Source: Pseudoalteromonas shioyasakiensis (GTDB taxonomy: Bacteria > Pseudomonadota > Gammaproteobacteria > Enterobacterales > Alteromonadaceae). Taken from it: a DNA stretch of 64,000 bases. The translations under genes were made by a program, and so were the position numbers. The stretch is from positions 59,268-123,267 of the forward strand of contig NZ_LRUE01000023.1 of the NCBI RefSeq assembly GCF_001550135.1, given 5' to 3'. The notes below the pieces were generated by a model, which searched no databases, was not told the origin of the DNA, and saw only the letters and a list, made by a program, of their open reading frames with translations. Below are positions 45,496-54,199 of the stretch, in pieces; positions within the stretch are counted from its first letter, which is position 1; every line of letters starts with the position of its first letter.

Positions 45496-48093
45496 TTATA
45501 CAGCTTGCTGAACGATCACTTGGTCTGCCTTTTTAGTGTATTGAGGCATACGGTGGAAGTTCAGGTAACGATAAGTATCAGCTGCAGTTGCATTGATCTT
45601 ATCTGCATACTCTTGGTACTCAGCAGGTGTAGGTAATTTACCTAAGATTGCCGCTACTGCTGCAAGCTCTGCTGATGCTAAGAATACGTTAGCGCCAGTA
45701 CCTAGACGGTTAGGGAAGTTACGCGTAGAGGTAGAAACAACAGTTGCTTTATCAGCAACACGTGCTTGGTTACCCATACATAGTGAACACCCTGGAGTTT
45801 CGATACGTGCACCTACGCGACCAAAGATACCGTAGTAACCTTCATCAGTAAGCTGGTCTTTATCCATCTTCGTTGGTGGTGCAACCCAAAGTTGAGTTGG
45901 GATACGACCACTGAAACCATCTAGTAGTTTACCTGCAGCACGGAAGTGACCGATGTTAGTCATACAAGAACCGATGAATACTTCATCGATTTTCTCGCCT
46001 GTTACGTCAGAAAGAAGACGTGCATCATCTGGGTCATTTGGAGCACAAAGGATTGGCTCTTTGATATCAGCTAGGTCGATTTCAAGTACGTGTTTGTACT
46101 CTGCATCAGCATCAGCTTCCATAAGTTCAGGGTTAGCTAACCACTCTTGCATTGCATTGATACGACGCTCAATAGTACGAACATCACCGTAACCTTCAGA
46201 GATCATCCATTTAAGCATTACGATGTTTGACTCTAGGTATTCAGCGATAGACTCTTTAGAAAGTTTAACTGTACAACCTGCCGCTGAACGCTCAGCTGAC
46301 GCATCAGAAAGCTCGAAAGCTTGCTCAACTGTTAGGTGCTCAACACCTTCGATTTCTAGTACACGACCAGAGAATTCGTTGATCTTACCTTTCTTCTCAA
46401 CAGTAAGAAGACCTTCTTTAATACCGTAGTAAGGGATAGCATGTACTAGATCACGTAATGTGATACCTGGCTGCATTTCACCTTTGAAACGTACTAAGAT
46501 TGACTCAGGCATATCAAGAGGCATTACACCAGTTGCTGCTGCGAATGCTACCGCACCTGAACCCGCTGGGAATGAAATACCTAGAGGGAAACGAGTATGC
46601 GAGTCACCACCAGTACCTACTGTATCTGGTAATAACATACGGTTTAACCATGAGTGGATTACACCGTCACCTGGACGAAGTGATACACCGCCACGATTCA
46701 TGATGAAATCAGGAAGTGTGTGGTGAGTGTTTACGTCGATTGGCTTAGGATAAGCTGATGTATGACAGAAAGACTGCATTGTTAAATCTGCAGAGAAGCC
46801 TAAACATGCTAGATCTTTAAGTTCGTCACGCGTCATAGGACCTGTTGTATCTTGAGAACCAACAGTTGTCATTTTCGGCTCACAGTATTGGCCAGGACGT
46901 ACGCCAGGCATGTTACATGCTTTACCAACCATCTTCTGAGCTAATGTGAAGCCTTTACCAGAATCTGTTACAAGAGCAGGCTTGCGGAAGATATCTTCAG
47001 CTTCCATACCTAGTGATGCACGCGCTTTATCAGTTAAACCACGACCGATGATTAGTGGAATACGACCACCAGCACGCACTTCATCAAGAATTACGTCTGA
47101 TTTAAGAGAGAAAGTAGAGATTACTTCATCAGTACCGTGACGCTTAACAACACCTTCGTATGGGAAGATATCGATTTGGTCACCCATGTTTAGCTCATCA
47201 ACAGGAAGTTCGATTGGTAATGCACCAGAGTCTTCCATTGTGTTGAAGAAGATAGGAGCGATTTTACCGCCTAAACATACACCACCAACGCGTTTGTTTG
47301 GTACGTGAGGAATATCATCACCCATGAACCAAAGTACTGAGTTAGTTGCAGATTTACGAGAAGAACCCGTACCAACTACATCACCAACGTATGCAAGAGG
47401 TAAACCTTTCGTTTTAAGCTCTTCTAGTTGTGAGATTGGACCAACTTCACCTGGTTTTTCAGGATTGATACCATCACGTTCGTTCTTCAGCATTGCTAAA
47501 GCGTGCAGTGGAATATCAGGGCGAGACCATGCATCTGGTGCAGGAGAAAGGTCATCTGTATTTGTTTCGCCAGTTACTTTGAATACGGTAACTGAGATTT
47601 TTTCAGCAACTGCAGGCTTGTTTACAAACCATTCTGCATTTGCCCAAGATTCGATTACTTGCTTAGCAAATTCGTTACCTGCTTTCGCTTTTTCTTCTAC
47701 ATCATAGAAAGCATCGAACATTAATAATGTGTTTGATAAACCTTTAACAACGATCGGCGCTAACGCTTCGTCATCTAGAAGATCAATCATAGGTGCGATG
47801 TTGTAACCACCTAGCATAGTACCAAGTAGCTCAGCTGCTTTTTCTTTTGATACAAGTGGAGAGCTCGCTTCACCTTTTGCAACTGCAGCTAAGAAACCTG
47901 CTTTGATGTAAGCAGCATCATCAACACCCGGTGGTACGCGGTTAACTAGAAGATCAACAATAAACTCTTCTTCGCCTGCCGGTGGGTTTTTGATTAATTC
48001 AATAAGATCAGCCGTTTGCTGAGCATCTAATGGCGCTGGTACGATACCTAACGCGGCACGTTCTTCTACGTGTTTACGATATTCTTGTAGCAC
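45496..48093 (-). CDS. acnB: Aconitate hydratase B
   Basis: TCA-cycle enzyme that interconverts citrate and isocitrate, and (in some species) 2-methylisocitrate. AcnB-type order is seen: N-terminal HEAT-like domain, swivel domain, then the iron-sulfur core with GSCMTNIGH and CSLCMGNQ supplying the [4Fe-4S] cysteines. 865 residues, as in E. coli. The start is GTG with GAGG 8 nt upstream (M-L-Q-E-Y-R-K-H-V). In E. coli the apo-form binds RNA; that could hold here too. Single-gene unit. Confidence 0.97.
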   Translation of the reverse strand: MLQEYRKHVEERAALGIVPAPLDAQQTADLIELIKNPPAGEEEFIVDLLVNRVPPGVDDAAYIKAGFLAAVAKGEASSPLVSKEKAAELLGTMLGGYNIAPMIDLLDDEALAPIVVKGLSNTLLMFDAFYDVEEKAKAGNEFAKQVIESWANAEWFVNKPAVAEKISVTVFKVTGETNTDDLSPAPDAWSRPDIPLHALAMLKNERDGINPEKPGEVGPISQLEELKTKGLPLAYVGDVVGTGSSRKSATNSVLWFMGDDIPHVPNKRVGGVCLGGKIAPIFFNTMEDSGALPIELPVDELNMGDQIDIFPYEGVVKRHGTDEVISTFSLKSDVILDEVRAGGRIPLIIGRGLTDKARASLGMEAEDIFRKPALVTDSGKGFTLAQKMVGKACNMPGVRPGQYCEPKMTTVGSQDTTGPMTRDELKDLACLGFSADLTMQSFCHTSAYPKPIDVNTHHTLPDFIMNRGGVSLRPGDGVIHSWLNRMLLPDTVGTGGDSHTRFPLGISFPAGSGAVAFAAATGVMPLDMPESILVRFKGEMQPGITLRDLVHAIPYYGIKEGLLTVEKKGKINEFSGRVLEIEGVEHLTVEQAFELSDASAERSAAGCTVKLSKESIAEYLESNIVMLKWMISEGYGDVRTIERRINAMQEWLANPELMEADADAEYKHVLEIDLADIKEPILCAPNDPDDARLLSDVTGEKIDEVFIGSCMTNIGHFRAAGKLLDGFSGRIPTQLWVAPPTKMDKDQLTDEGYYGIFGRVGARIETPGCSLCMGNQARVADKATVVSTSTRNFPNRLGTGANVFLASAELAAVAAILGKLPTPAEYQEYADKINATAADTYRYLNFHRMPQYTKKADQVIVQQAV

Positions 48094-48341
48094 AATATTG
48101 CCCTCTTGGTGACGTGAAAGTACTCGGTAGTATTAAGCTAAATACCAATTAAGACCCAGTACTTATAGTATTCTGACGGTTAATTATAAAGCTTTTAAGT
48201 ATAGATGAAAATCCATGCTGTAAGTAAGGAGTTTAATATTCACTATAAATACCATGAATAGTACTAGAAAAAAACGCTATTCAAATGAATATTTATTAAG
48301 AATCATTCCTATCTACTTACTTTATAGGTGTTAGAAATGAA

Positions 48342-48366
48342 AAAACCCAGCACTAGGCTGGGTTTT
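48342..48366 (-). terminator. Rho-independent terminator of the OmpA-family gene
   Basis: AAAACCCAGC/GCTGGGTTTT, 10 bp with a 5-nt loop, on the reverse strand, 22 bp after the stop. Confidence 0.9.
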
Positions 48367-48388
48367 CAAATTTGCGTAAAGGGTTAGA

Positions 48389-49459
48389 TTAACGCTCTAC
48401 TTTTACACGCTCAATTACAGTTACTTTCGCTTCAACACGACGGTTTTCAGCATGAGCTTCTGGCGTATTTGCTGGGTTTTTAAGGCGCTCTTCACCTAAA
48501 CCAACAGTAGTAAGACGCATTGGGTCAATACCGTCTTCGATTAGTTTCTTAGCAACAGCATCAGCACGTTTCTTAGATAACCACTTGTTGTAGTCAGCTT
48601 TACCTACTGATGAAGTGTGACCTTCAAGTACTACGTCAGTACCTGGGTGCTCTTTTAAGAACTTAGCAGCGCGGTCAATGTCATCTAAGTATTGTTGAGA
48701 TACTTTAGACGTGTTGTTAGGGAACGTGATTAGTAAGCTCTTAGTTACTTCACGATCTTCATATAATGTACAGCCAGTACCATCAACAGCGTCAGTCATT
48801 GGCGTGTTTGCACATTGGTCATCAGCATCAGGAATGTTATCGCCATCGCTATCAACTGGCTCAACCGCAACAGGAACAACTGTTGGAGCAGGTTCAACTG
48901 GCTCAGAAGCTGAGCTTTGCGCACCAAAGATATAGCTTAGGCCTAATTTAGCGCCAACATCTGTGTAACCACGGTCAAGACCTTGGTATAAAGATGTTTC
49001 AGCGTTAAACGCGAAGTTATCTGTGAAGTAGTGTTGGTAACCAGCACCTACGTTTGCGAACATTAGATCTTCGTCAACCGCATCAAGATTTTTTAGACCG
49101 AAAATACCGTAGAATGGACCACCACCTAAGTGATATAAAGCGTCAATACCGTAACGTTTGCCACTTTCAGTACCGCTAACAGAAGTACCGTCATTTAGAT
49201 CAGCTTTCCAATCGAAGTCCATGTCAGCATATTCTAAACGAGCGCTCCAGTAATCACTAAAACGGTAACCTAGCTCTAAACCCCAACCTGTAGAGTCATC
49301 AACATCAAGGCCACCTGGAGTGTAGTCGCGGACATTTTCCCAAGAATTATCATAGTAGTCGCCAAATGCGCCGATGTAGAAACCTTGCTTTTCGGCAGCG
49401 AAGCTTGAAGCACTAGTTGCAGCAAGTGCTAAAGCAATAGTAAGTGATTTTAATTTCAT
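48389..49459 (-). CDS. OmpA/OprF-family outer-membrane porin
   Basis: Abundant outer-membrane protein that anchors to peptidoglycan. Signal peptide ends SSFA (about residue 21). An eight-strand barrel fills ~23-175 (GFYIGAFGDYYD through LGLSYIFG). A thrombospondin type 3-like calcium loop follows (DSDGDNIPDADDQC), then the OmpA C-terminal domain with VVLEGHTSSVG and the NRRVEAKV motif that binds diaminopimelate. 356 residues, like OprF. Downstream terminator at 48342-48366; promoter should lie in the 466-bp gap upstream. Confidence 0.93.
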   Translation of the reverse strand: MKLKSLTIALALAATSASSFAAEKQGFYIGAFGDYYDNSWENVRDYTPGGLDVDDSTGWGLELGYRFSDYWSARLEYADMDFDWKADLNDGTSVSGTESGKRYGIDALYHLGGGPFYGIFGLKNLDAVDEDLMFANVGAGYQHYFTDNFAFNAETSLYQGLDRGYTDVGAKLGLSYIFGAQSSASEPVEPAPTVVPVAVEPVDSDGDNIPDADDQCANTPMTDAVDGTGCTLYEDREVTKSLLITFPNNTSKVSQQYLDDIDRAAKFLKEHPGTDVVLEGHTSSVGKADYNKWLSKKRADAVAKKLIEDGIDPMRLTTVGLGEERLKNPANTPEAHAENRRVEAKVTVIERVKVER

Positions 49460-49925
49460 TGTTTCCTTCCCATTTTCACAATTAAAATTGTAGCTAAGTC
49501 AAACCAGCTCAATCAGTTTAAACAGAGTAGTCGACTAATAGTTAATCAAAACTTAACGAACTCGGTACAGAACAAAAATCTTGCCGAGTAATTTCAGTCA
49601 ATTACCCAAATAATAGGTTATCTAAATAACTTTGCGTAACAATGCCTTTAGATCGCTTTGTTATGATTAGGTGAAAGTCGATTCAGCCTAATCTACTGAC
49701 TTCAAAACCGATAAAAGTCCATTCCCAATTACATTATTATATTGGTTATTTTTAAATCAACAAGTTGAAAGCAACTTTATTTGTAAATTTTCGTTAAAAA
49801 GCAAAACTTTAGTGCTATTTTATTGATATAAATCATAACACTGGCAGCTAACTTGCTCAATCAACGAACACTCAGATTTAAAAAAATGAGCATTTACAAT
49901 TGTTATCAACCATAAAGATTAACCC
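49460..49925. other. 466-bp intergenic region upstream of the OmpA-family gene
   Basis: No gene. Inverted repeats seen are ACAATT-AA-AATTGT (49478-49491), close to the OmpA-family start, and ACTCGG...CCGAGT (49560-49589). These may lie in a long 5' leader, as is common for porin mRNAs regulated by small RNAs. Confidence 0.45.
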
Positions 49926-51338
49926 TTAAGTACCACAAAAAGTTTGGTAATTACAATCCCCTTCCTTCGGAGGTTGATACCATGCCGCAAATTCTTCCTC
50001 ATACTCATATGGTTTTTGAATGACTTTTAAAAACTCATTGATTGATGAACTAGATCCTGTCTTTTCATACTCAGCCAAGATCATTTCAATATTATGATTA
50101 CGCGGAATGACTGCAGGATTAACGGCTCGCATTGTGTTGTAACTTTCAGCTGATGTTCTGAGCCTCCATTTTGAAACCCATCCTTTTAAATTAGAATCTA
50201 TAACAAACTCTTTCACTAAAGATTCAGTAAGTGCATTGAAAGTGTTGGTGTAATCAAGTTGGTGTTGCTTCATTAACCCCAGTAACTCTGAAACTAAAGC
50301 GTGATCGCCTTCTTGCTGACCTGCTAATCCTAATTTCTGCTGCCACATAGTATTAAATGCATCATTAAATTTAGCAGCAAAACCATTCACAACCGGTGAG
50401 AGTTGCTCAACGGCAGCATCTTGATCAGTAAATAAAGGAATTAAGCTTTCAGCTAAACGCGCAATATTCCAATTGGCAATATTGGGTTGATTACCAAACG
50501 CGTAGCGCCCTTGATGGTCAATCGAACTAAACACCGTGTCTAAGTCAAACTGATTCATCATCGCGCAGGGGCCATAGTCAATGGTTTCACCACTAATCAA
50601 AGTATTATCTGTATTCATAACGCCATGTATAAAGCCAATTCGCATCCAGCTGATAACCAGCTCAATTTGCTTATCTAGCACGGCGGTTAAAAATTCAATA
50701 TAACGCTGCTCACCATTACTGCTGATGTCAGGAAAGTGACAATCAACTGCGTAATCGACTAGCTTTTCTAGCCCTTCTATATCACCTTGTGTAGCTAAGT
50801 ATTGAAATGAGCCAACACGGATATGACTCTTAGCTAAGCGAGTGACAACTGCACCCGGGCGAGGTGGCTGGCGATATACCGTTTCGCCAGTTGTAACCAC
50901 AGCTAAACAACGCGTAGTAGCGATACCTAAAGCATGAAGTGCCTCACTCATAATGTACTCTCGTACAGCTGGACCAATAGCACAGCGACCATCACCACCA
51001 CGTGAGAATACCGTTGCTCCTGCACCTTTTAACTGTAAGTCCCACTGCGTGCCATTTTGATCTGTAATAGCACCAAGCAAATGTGCTCTGCCATCACCAA
51101 GACGCGGTGAAAAATGACCAAATTGGTGACCTGAGTAACCAAGTGCAACTGGCGCAACATCTTTATCTATTGCTGACCCAGATAGCAATTTAGCTAAAAA
51201 TTCGCTGTCGTGATTAATCGCAAAATTATCAGCGAGTTTGTCATTGAATAGCAGTAATTGCGGCTTAGCAACGGCGCTAGGCATATCTTTAATAGCAAGC
51301 AGTTCACTAATATCTGTGTATCGGGTTTGCAGTTTCAT
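49926..51338 (-). CDS. selO: Protein AMPylase SelO (YdiU/UPF0061)
   Basis: Pseudokinase-fold enzyme that transfers AMP to Ser, Thr or Tyr of proteins, linked to oxidative stress. Family motifs are QLKGAGATVFSRGGDGR (nucleotide-binding Lys and Arg), GVMNTDNTLISGETIDYGPCAM (metal and catalytic Asp/Asn), and a Cys at the third position from the end (FCGT), the place of the selenocysteine in animal SelO. 470 residues. It starts 8 bp after the Tag-like gene and is probably co-transcribed. Confidence 0.94.
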   Translation of the reverse strand: MKLQTRYTDISELLAIKDMPSAVAKPQLLLFNDKLADNFAINHDSEFLAKLLSGSAIDKDVAPVALGYSGHQFGHFSPRLGDGRAHLLGAITDQNGTQWDLQLKGAGATVFSRGGDGRCAIGPAVREYIMSEALHALGIATTRCLAVVTTGETVYRQPPRPGAVVTRLAKSHIRVGSFQYLATQGDIEGLEKLVDYAVDCHFPDISSNGEQRYIEFLTAVLDKQIELVISWMRIGFIHGVMNTDNTLISGETIDYGPCAMMNQFDLDTVFSSIDHQGRYAFGNQPNIANWNIARLAESLIPLFTDQDAAVEQLSPVVNGFAAKFNDAFNTMWQQKLGLAGQQEGDHALVSELLGLMKQHQLDYTNTFNALTESLVKEFVIDSNLKGWVSKWRLRTSAESYNTMRAVNPAVIPRNHNIEMILAEYEKTGSSSSINEFLKVIQKPYEYEEEFAAWYQPPKEGDCNYQTFCGT

Positions 51339-51346
51339 AACTGTCC

Positions 51347-52045
51347 TTAACGTGTTGCTACACCTACACGATTATCGCCTACACCATAGGCCACTAGTTG
51401 GCTTAGTGCCTGCAGGCTGTAACCGCTTTGCTGTTGTAATTCATTGAAAAAATTTTGTGCTGCTTGTAACGATTTTTTAGTTTGTAAGCCGCCATCAATT
51501 AACTCATGGGCACGCAAGTAGGCTTCTACATCGCGAGAAAGTAAAAAGGTATCTTTACCAAGCGCTCGCAAAGCGTATGGGCCAGTATTTCCTCCTAAAC
51601 GCGCACCATGCTTTTTAAGATAGGCCCACAAACCAATAATATTGTTAGTTGGCCAATCTGCAATAAATTGGCTAAAACTACCATGTTTTTCGGCAACTTC
51701 GTGGATCATGTACGCATTTTCTGGGATCGTTTGTACTTTTTTAAAATTACGAACAATTCGCTCATCACTGGCTTTTTGCTCAAGCATATCTGGCGGCATC
51801 ATCAACAACTTTTCTACGCTGAAATCCCAAAACACATCACGAAAACCAGCCCATTTATTATTGATAACAGACCAATAAAAACCGCTTTGAAAGACTTTAC
51901 GCGTAAACTCTTCTAACCATAAATCGTCATGCATTTTGGCAATATCAGTATCATCGAGCGGGTTTGATAACAATGCATGCAGCATTTCTTCGCTGCCTTT
52001 TCGAGATACGGCTCGCTGATAAATATCGTTAAATTTTTCCATCAT
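51347..52045 (-). CDS. DNA-3-methyladenine glycosylase I family (Tag-like)
   Basis: Base-excision repair glycosylase-like protein. DDLWLEEFTRKVFQSGFYWSVINNKWAGFRDVF and the LLMMPPDMLEQ / DERIVRNFKKVQTIPENA helices follow the Tag/HhH pattern, and residues after 130 are family-like (GARLGGNTGPYALRALGKDTF). It is longer than E. coli Tag (232 versus 187 residues) and lacks its C-terminal zinc cysteines, so substrate range may differ. Two ATGs in a row open it; the second has better spacing from GGA. First gene of a pair with selO. Confidence 0.8.
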   Translation of the reverse strand: MMEKFNDIYQRAVSRKGSEEMLHALLSNPLDDTDIAKMHDDLWLEEFTRKVFQSGFYWSVINNKWAGFRDVFWDFSVEKLLMMPPDMLEQKASDERIVRNFKKVQTIPENAYMIHEVAEKHGSFSQFIADWPTNNIIGLWAYLKKHGARLGGNTGPYALRALGKDTFLLSRDVEAYLRAHELIDGGLQTKKSLQAAQNFFNELQQQSGYSLQALSQLVAYGVGDNRVGVATR

Positions 52046-52141
52046 TTTTCCAATTTATTTGGTTAACGCTAAGTGTACGTAAAAACACGCTTATACGTAA
52101 CCATGTTGCAAAATCGGTCACTAAAAAACAAATCCTTCGCC

Positions 52142-52171
52142 TTGACACCTAGATGGCTAAAATGCTTTAAT
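52142..52171 (+). promoter_or_regulatory. Sigma-70 promoter of the lysine-riboswitch operon
   Basis: TTGACA (52142-52147, perfect -35) and TTTAAT (52166-52171, 5 of 6 for -10) with an 18-bp spacer. Transcription would start near 52178, about 45 bp before the riboswitch. Confidence 0.7.
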
Positions 52172-52224
52172 CGCCGCCAATACCCTATTTAACTATGTTG
52201 GCTTTAACCTTTAAAGCGAGCATA

Positions 52225-52422
52225 AAGGGCTGGAAGAGGTGCGTTATTCAGGTAGCGTATGGGAAGAGCACAGACTCTGTTGATCATACGTGAGGGGAAT
52301 TAACGCCGAGAAGTAACACCGTTTGTGAGGTGCTTATTTCGGGCGACTGGGCTGAATCCCAGCGACTGTCACCAACAATAGCAAAGCGCTATTGATTAGT
52401 TTGGTGGAGAGCTTCTGGTCTT
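52225..52422 (+). ncRNA. Lysine riboswitch (L box)
   Basis: All landmark blocks of the L box occur in order: AGAGGTGCG (52234-52242), GAGGGGAA and CGCCGAGAAG (52292-52312), the hairpin CTGGGCTGAATCCCAG (52347-52362), CTGTCACC (52366-52373), and GGAGAGCTTCTGG (52405-52417). The outer P1 stem pairs AAGGGCTGGAAG-side bases (from 52225) with CTTCTGGTCTT (52412-52422), using some G-T pairs. Lysine binding should lower expression of the operon that starts with dapA. Confidence 0.93.
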
Positions 52423-52425
52423 AGT

Positions 52426-52452
52426 ATAATAAGGCCTTCGCGTCTTTATTAT
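52426..52452 (+). terminator. Probable riboswitch expression-platform hairpin
   Basis: ATAATAAGG (52426-52434) pairs with CTTTATTAT (52444-52452), 9 bp with one G-T pair and a 9-nt loop, followed by TTT. It could be the terminator formed when lysine is bound. The T tract is short, and further hairpins (52499-52526) lie near the dapA start, so control of translation is the alternative. Confidence 0.5.
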
Positions 52453-52559
52453 TTTAAGCCCATTCGCTCTTCGAATTATACCTTGTTCGAACGACGACAT
52501 GCGGCTCCATTCAAATGTTCCCGCATAAACTCTTCGAATACCTTATAAGTTCGTGAGAG

Positions 52560-53444
52560 ATGATCAACAATTTTGATTTAAACGACTATCCATTGTGGAC
52601 AGCGCTTGTCACGCCATTTTCTGAATCTGGCGAGGTCGATTACACGGCCCTTGAACAACTGGTCGCTGAGCAGCAAGATGCAAATAACGGCATTTTATTG
52701 CTTGGCAGTACCGGTGAAGGACTGGCGCTTTCACTCAAAGAGCAACAAGCCATTGTTGAACATGTTTGTCAATTAGCACCAAGTGTCCCACTCATGGTTG
52801 CTGTGGGCGGCATGAACCTTAAGCAACAAATTGCTTGGGTTGAATACTGCAACCAACTACCTATTCATGGCTACCTGTTAGGTTCACCTCTGTATGCAAA
52901 ACCTGGGGTTGTTGGCCAAACACATTGGTTTAAAAGCCTACTAGACGCAAGTAACCACCCTTGTATGTTGTATAACGTACCAGGACGCAGCGCAGTTGAG
53001 ATTTCACCACAGGTGATCAAAAACCTTGCTGAGCACAAAAATCTTTGGGCCTTAAAAGAAGCCAGTGGCGACATTAGCAAATTTGAAGGCTTTAGAACGG
53101 CATCACCAACACTGGCTATTTTCAGTGGCGATGATGCACTTATGCCATATTTTGCTCAAGCGGGTGCAAAAGGTTTAGTTTCGGTTGCCGCGAATGCTTG
53201 GCCGAGTCAAACCCATGAGTTTGTTAAACGCAGTTTAAGTGGTCAATACCCAAATCTATTCACCGATTGGTCGCAAGCAATCCAAAGTTTATTCGCTGTG
53301 GCAAACCCAATCCCCGTAAAAGTACTGATGCACCTGCAAGGTAAAATAAATACCCCGCATTTACGTCCACCGCTTACGCATTTAGAGCTTGAGCAAACAG
53401 ACAGCATCACCCACGCAAACAACACAATTTTATCTTGGAACTAA
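52560..53444 (+). CDS. dapA: 4-hydroxy-tetrahydrodipicolinate synthase DapA
   Basis: Condenses pyruvate and aspartate semialdehyde, the first committed step to diaminopimelate and lysine. Schiff-base Lys166 (ALKEASG), catalytic Tyr138 and Arg143 (YNVPGR) and GSTGE at 49-53 are in place; the C terminus keeps PIPVK and LRPPL. 294 residues. The start lacks a good ribosome-binding site (only GAG just before the ATG), which may make translation depend on leader structure. It could be a second copy dedicated to this operon, since a housekeeping dapA usually lies elsewhere (not testable here). Confidence 0.92.
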   Translation: MINNFDLNDYPLWTALVTPFSESGEVDYTALEQLVAEQQDANNGILLLGSTGEGLALSLKEQQAIVEHVCQLAPSVPLMVAVGGMNLKQQIAWVEYCNQLPIHGYLLGSPLYAKPGVVGQTHWFKSLLDASNHPCMLYNVPGRSAVEISPQVIKNLAEHKNLWALKEASGDISKFEGFRTASPTLAIFSGDDALMPYFAQAGAKGLVSVAANAWPSQTHEFVKRSLSGQYPNLFTDWSQAIQSLFAVANPIPVKVLMHLQGKINTPHLRPPLTHLELEQTDSITHANNTILSWN

Positions 53445-53458
53445 AAACAGGTTTTATC

Positions 53459-54199
53459 ATGAGCTGGTTAGAATTATTAAACAACTTAGAATCAGGCGCA
53501 GTTCGCGCAGCAACACAAGACGAGAACGGCAACTGGCACGCCAATGTTGAAGTTAAACAAGGCATTTTAGAAGCCTTTAAAAATGGTACAAATACCGAGT
53601 TCCCGGGTGGTTTTGTTGATAAGCACAACTTAGCACCACAAGGCTTTGCAGCCGATGCTGGCGTGCGTATGGTACCAGGTGGTAGCAGTGTTCGTCGTGG
53701 CGCACACGTTGCCAAAGGCACCATTATCATGCCACCAGCATATGTGAATATTGGCGCGTTCATCGACGAAGGCACTATGGTCGACAGCCACGCATTAGTG
53801 GGTTCATGCGCACAAGTGGGTAAAAATGTTCACCTAAGTGCTGCAGTACAATTAGGTGGTGTACTTGAGCCAATTGGTGCTAGCCCTGTGGTTATTGAAG
53901 ATGACGCATTCATCGGCGCAGGCTGCGTTATTGTTGAAGGTGTGGTTGTGAAAAAAGGTGCTGTACTTGCGCCAGGTGTTCGTTTATCGGCAACTATTCC
54001 TGTTTACGATTGCGTTAACGAACGCCAGCTAGACAAAGGTGAAGCCATCCCAGAAAACGCGATTGTGATCCCAGGCTCTCGCCCTGCTTCAAATGCATGG
54101 GCTCGCGAGAAAGGTCTAAGCATGTCTTGTGCATTGATCGTGAAATACCGTGATGAACAAAGCGATGCATCATTACTGTTAGAAGAGGTTTTACGTTAA
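53459..54199 (+). CDS. dapD: Tetrahydrodipicolinate N-succinyltransferase DapD, short form
   Basis: Left-handed beta-helix acyltransferase that transfers succinyl from succinyl-CoA to tetrahydrodipicolinate. Hexapeptide repeats fill about residues 75-180 (VRRGAHVAKGTIIMPPAYVNIG, GTMVDSHALVGSCAQVGKNVHLS, GGVLEPIGASPVVIEDDAFIG), as in E. coli DapD. I chose ATG 53459 (246 residues; MSWLELLNN) with AGG upstream; the longer open frame overlaps dapA. It is ~28 residues shorter than E. coli DapD, mostly at the N terminus. The next gene starts on its stop (TAATG). Confidence 0.85.
   Translation: MSWLELLNNLESGAVRAATQDENGNWHANVEVKQGILEAFKNGTNTEFPGGFVDKHNLAPQGFAADAGVRMVPGGSSVRRGAHVAKGTIIMPPAYVNIGAFIDEGTMVDSHALVGSCAQVGKNVHLSAAVQLGGVLEPIGASPVVIEDDAFIGAGCVIVEGVVVKKGAVLAPGVRLSATIPVYDCVNERQLDKGEAIPENAIVIPGSRPASNAWAREKGLSMSCALIVKYRDEQSDASLLLEEVLR

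Noticed and set aside
53435..53458. Longer dapD starting inside dapA
   Set aside because: The extra residues are not family-like; the ATG at 53459 fits DapD N termini and spacing.
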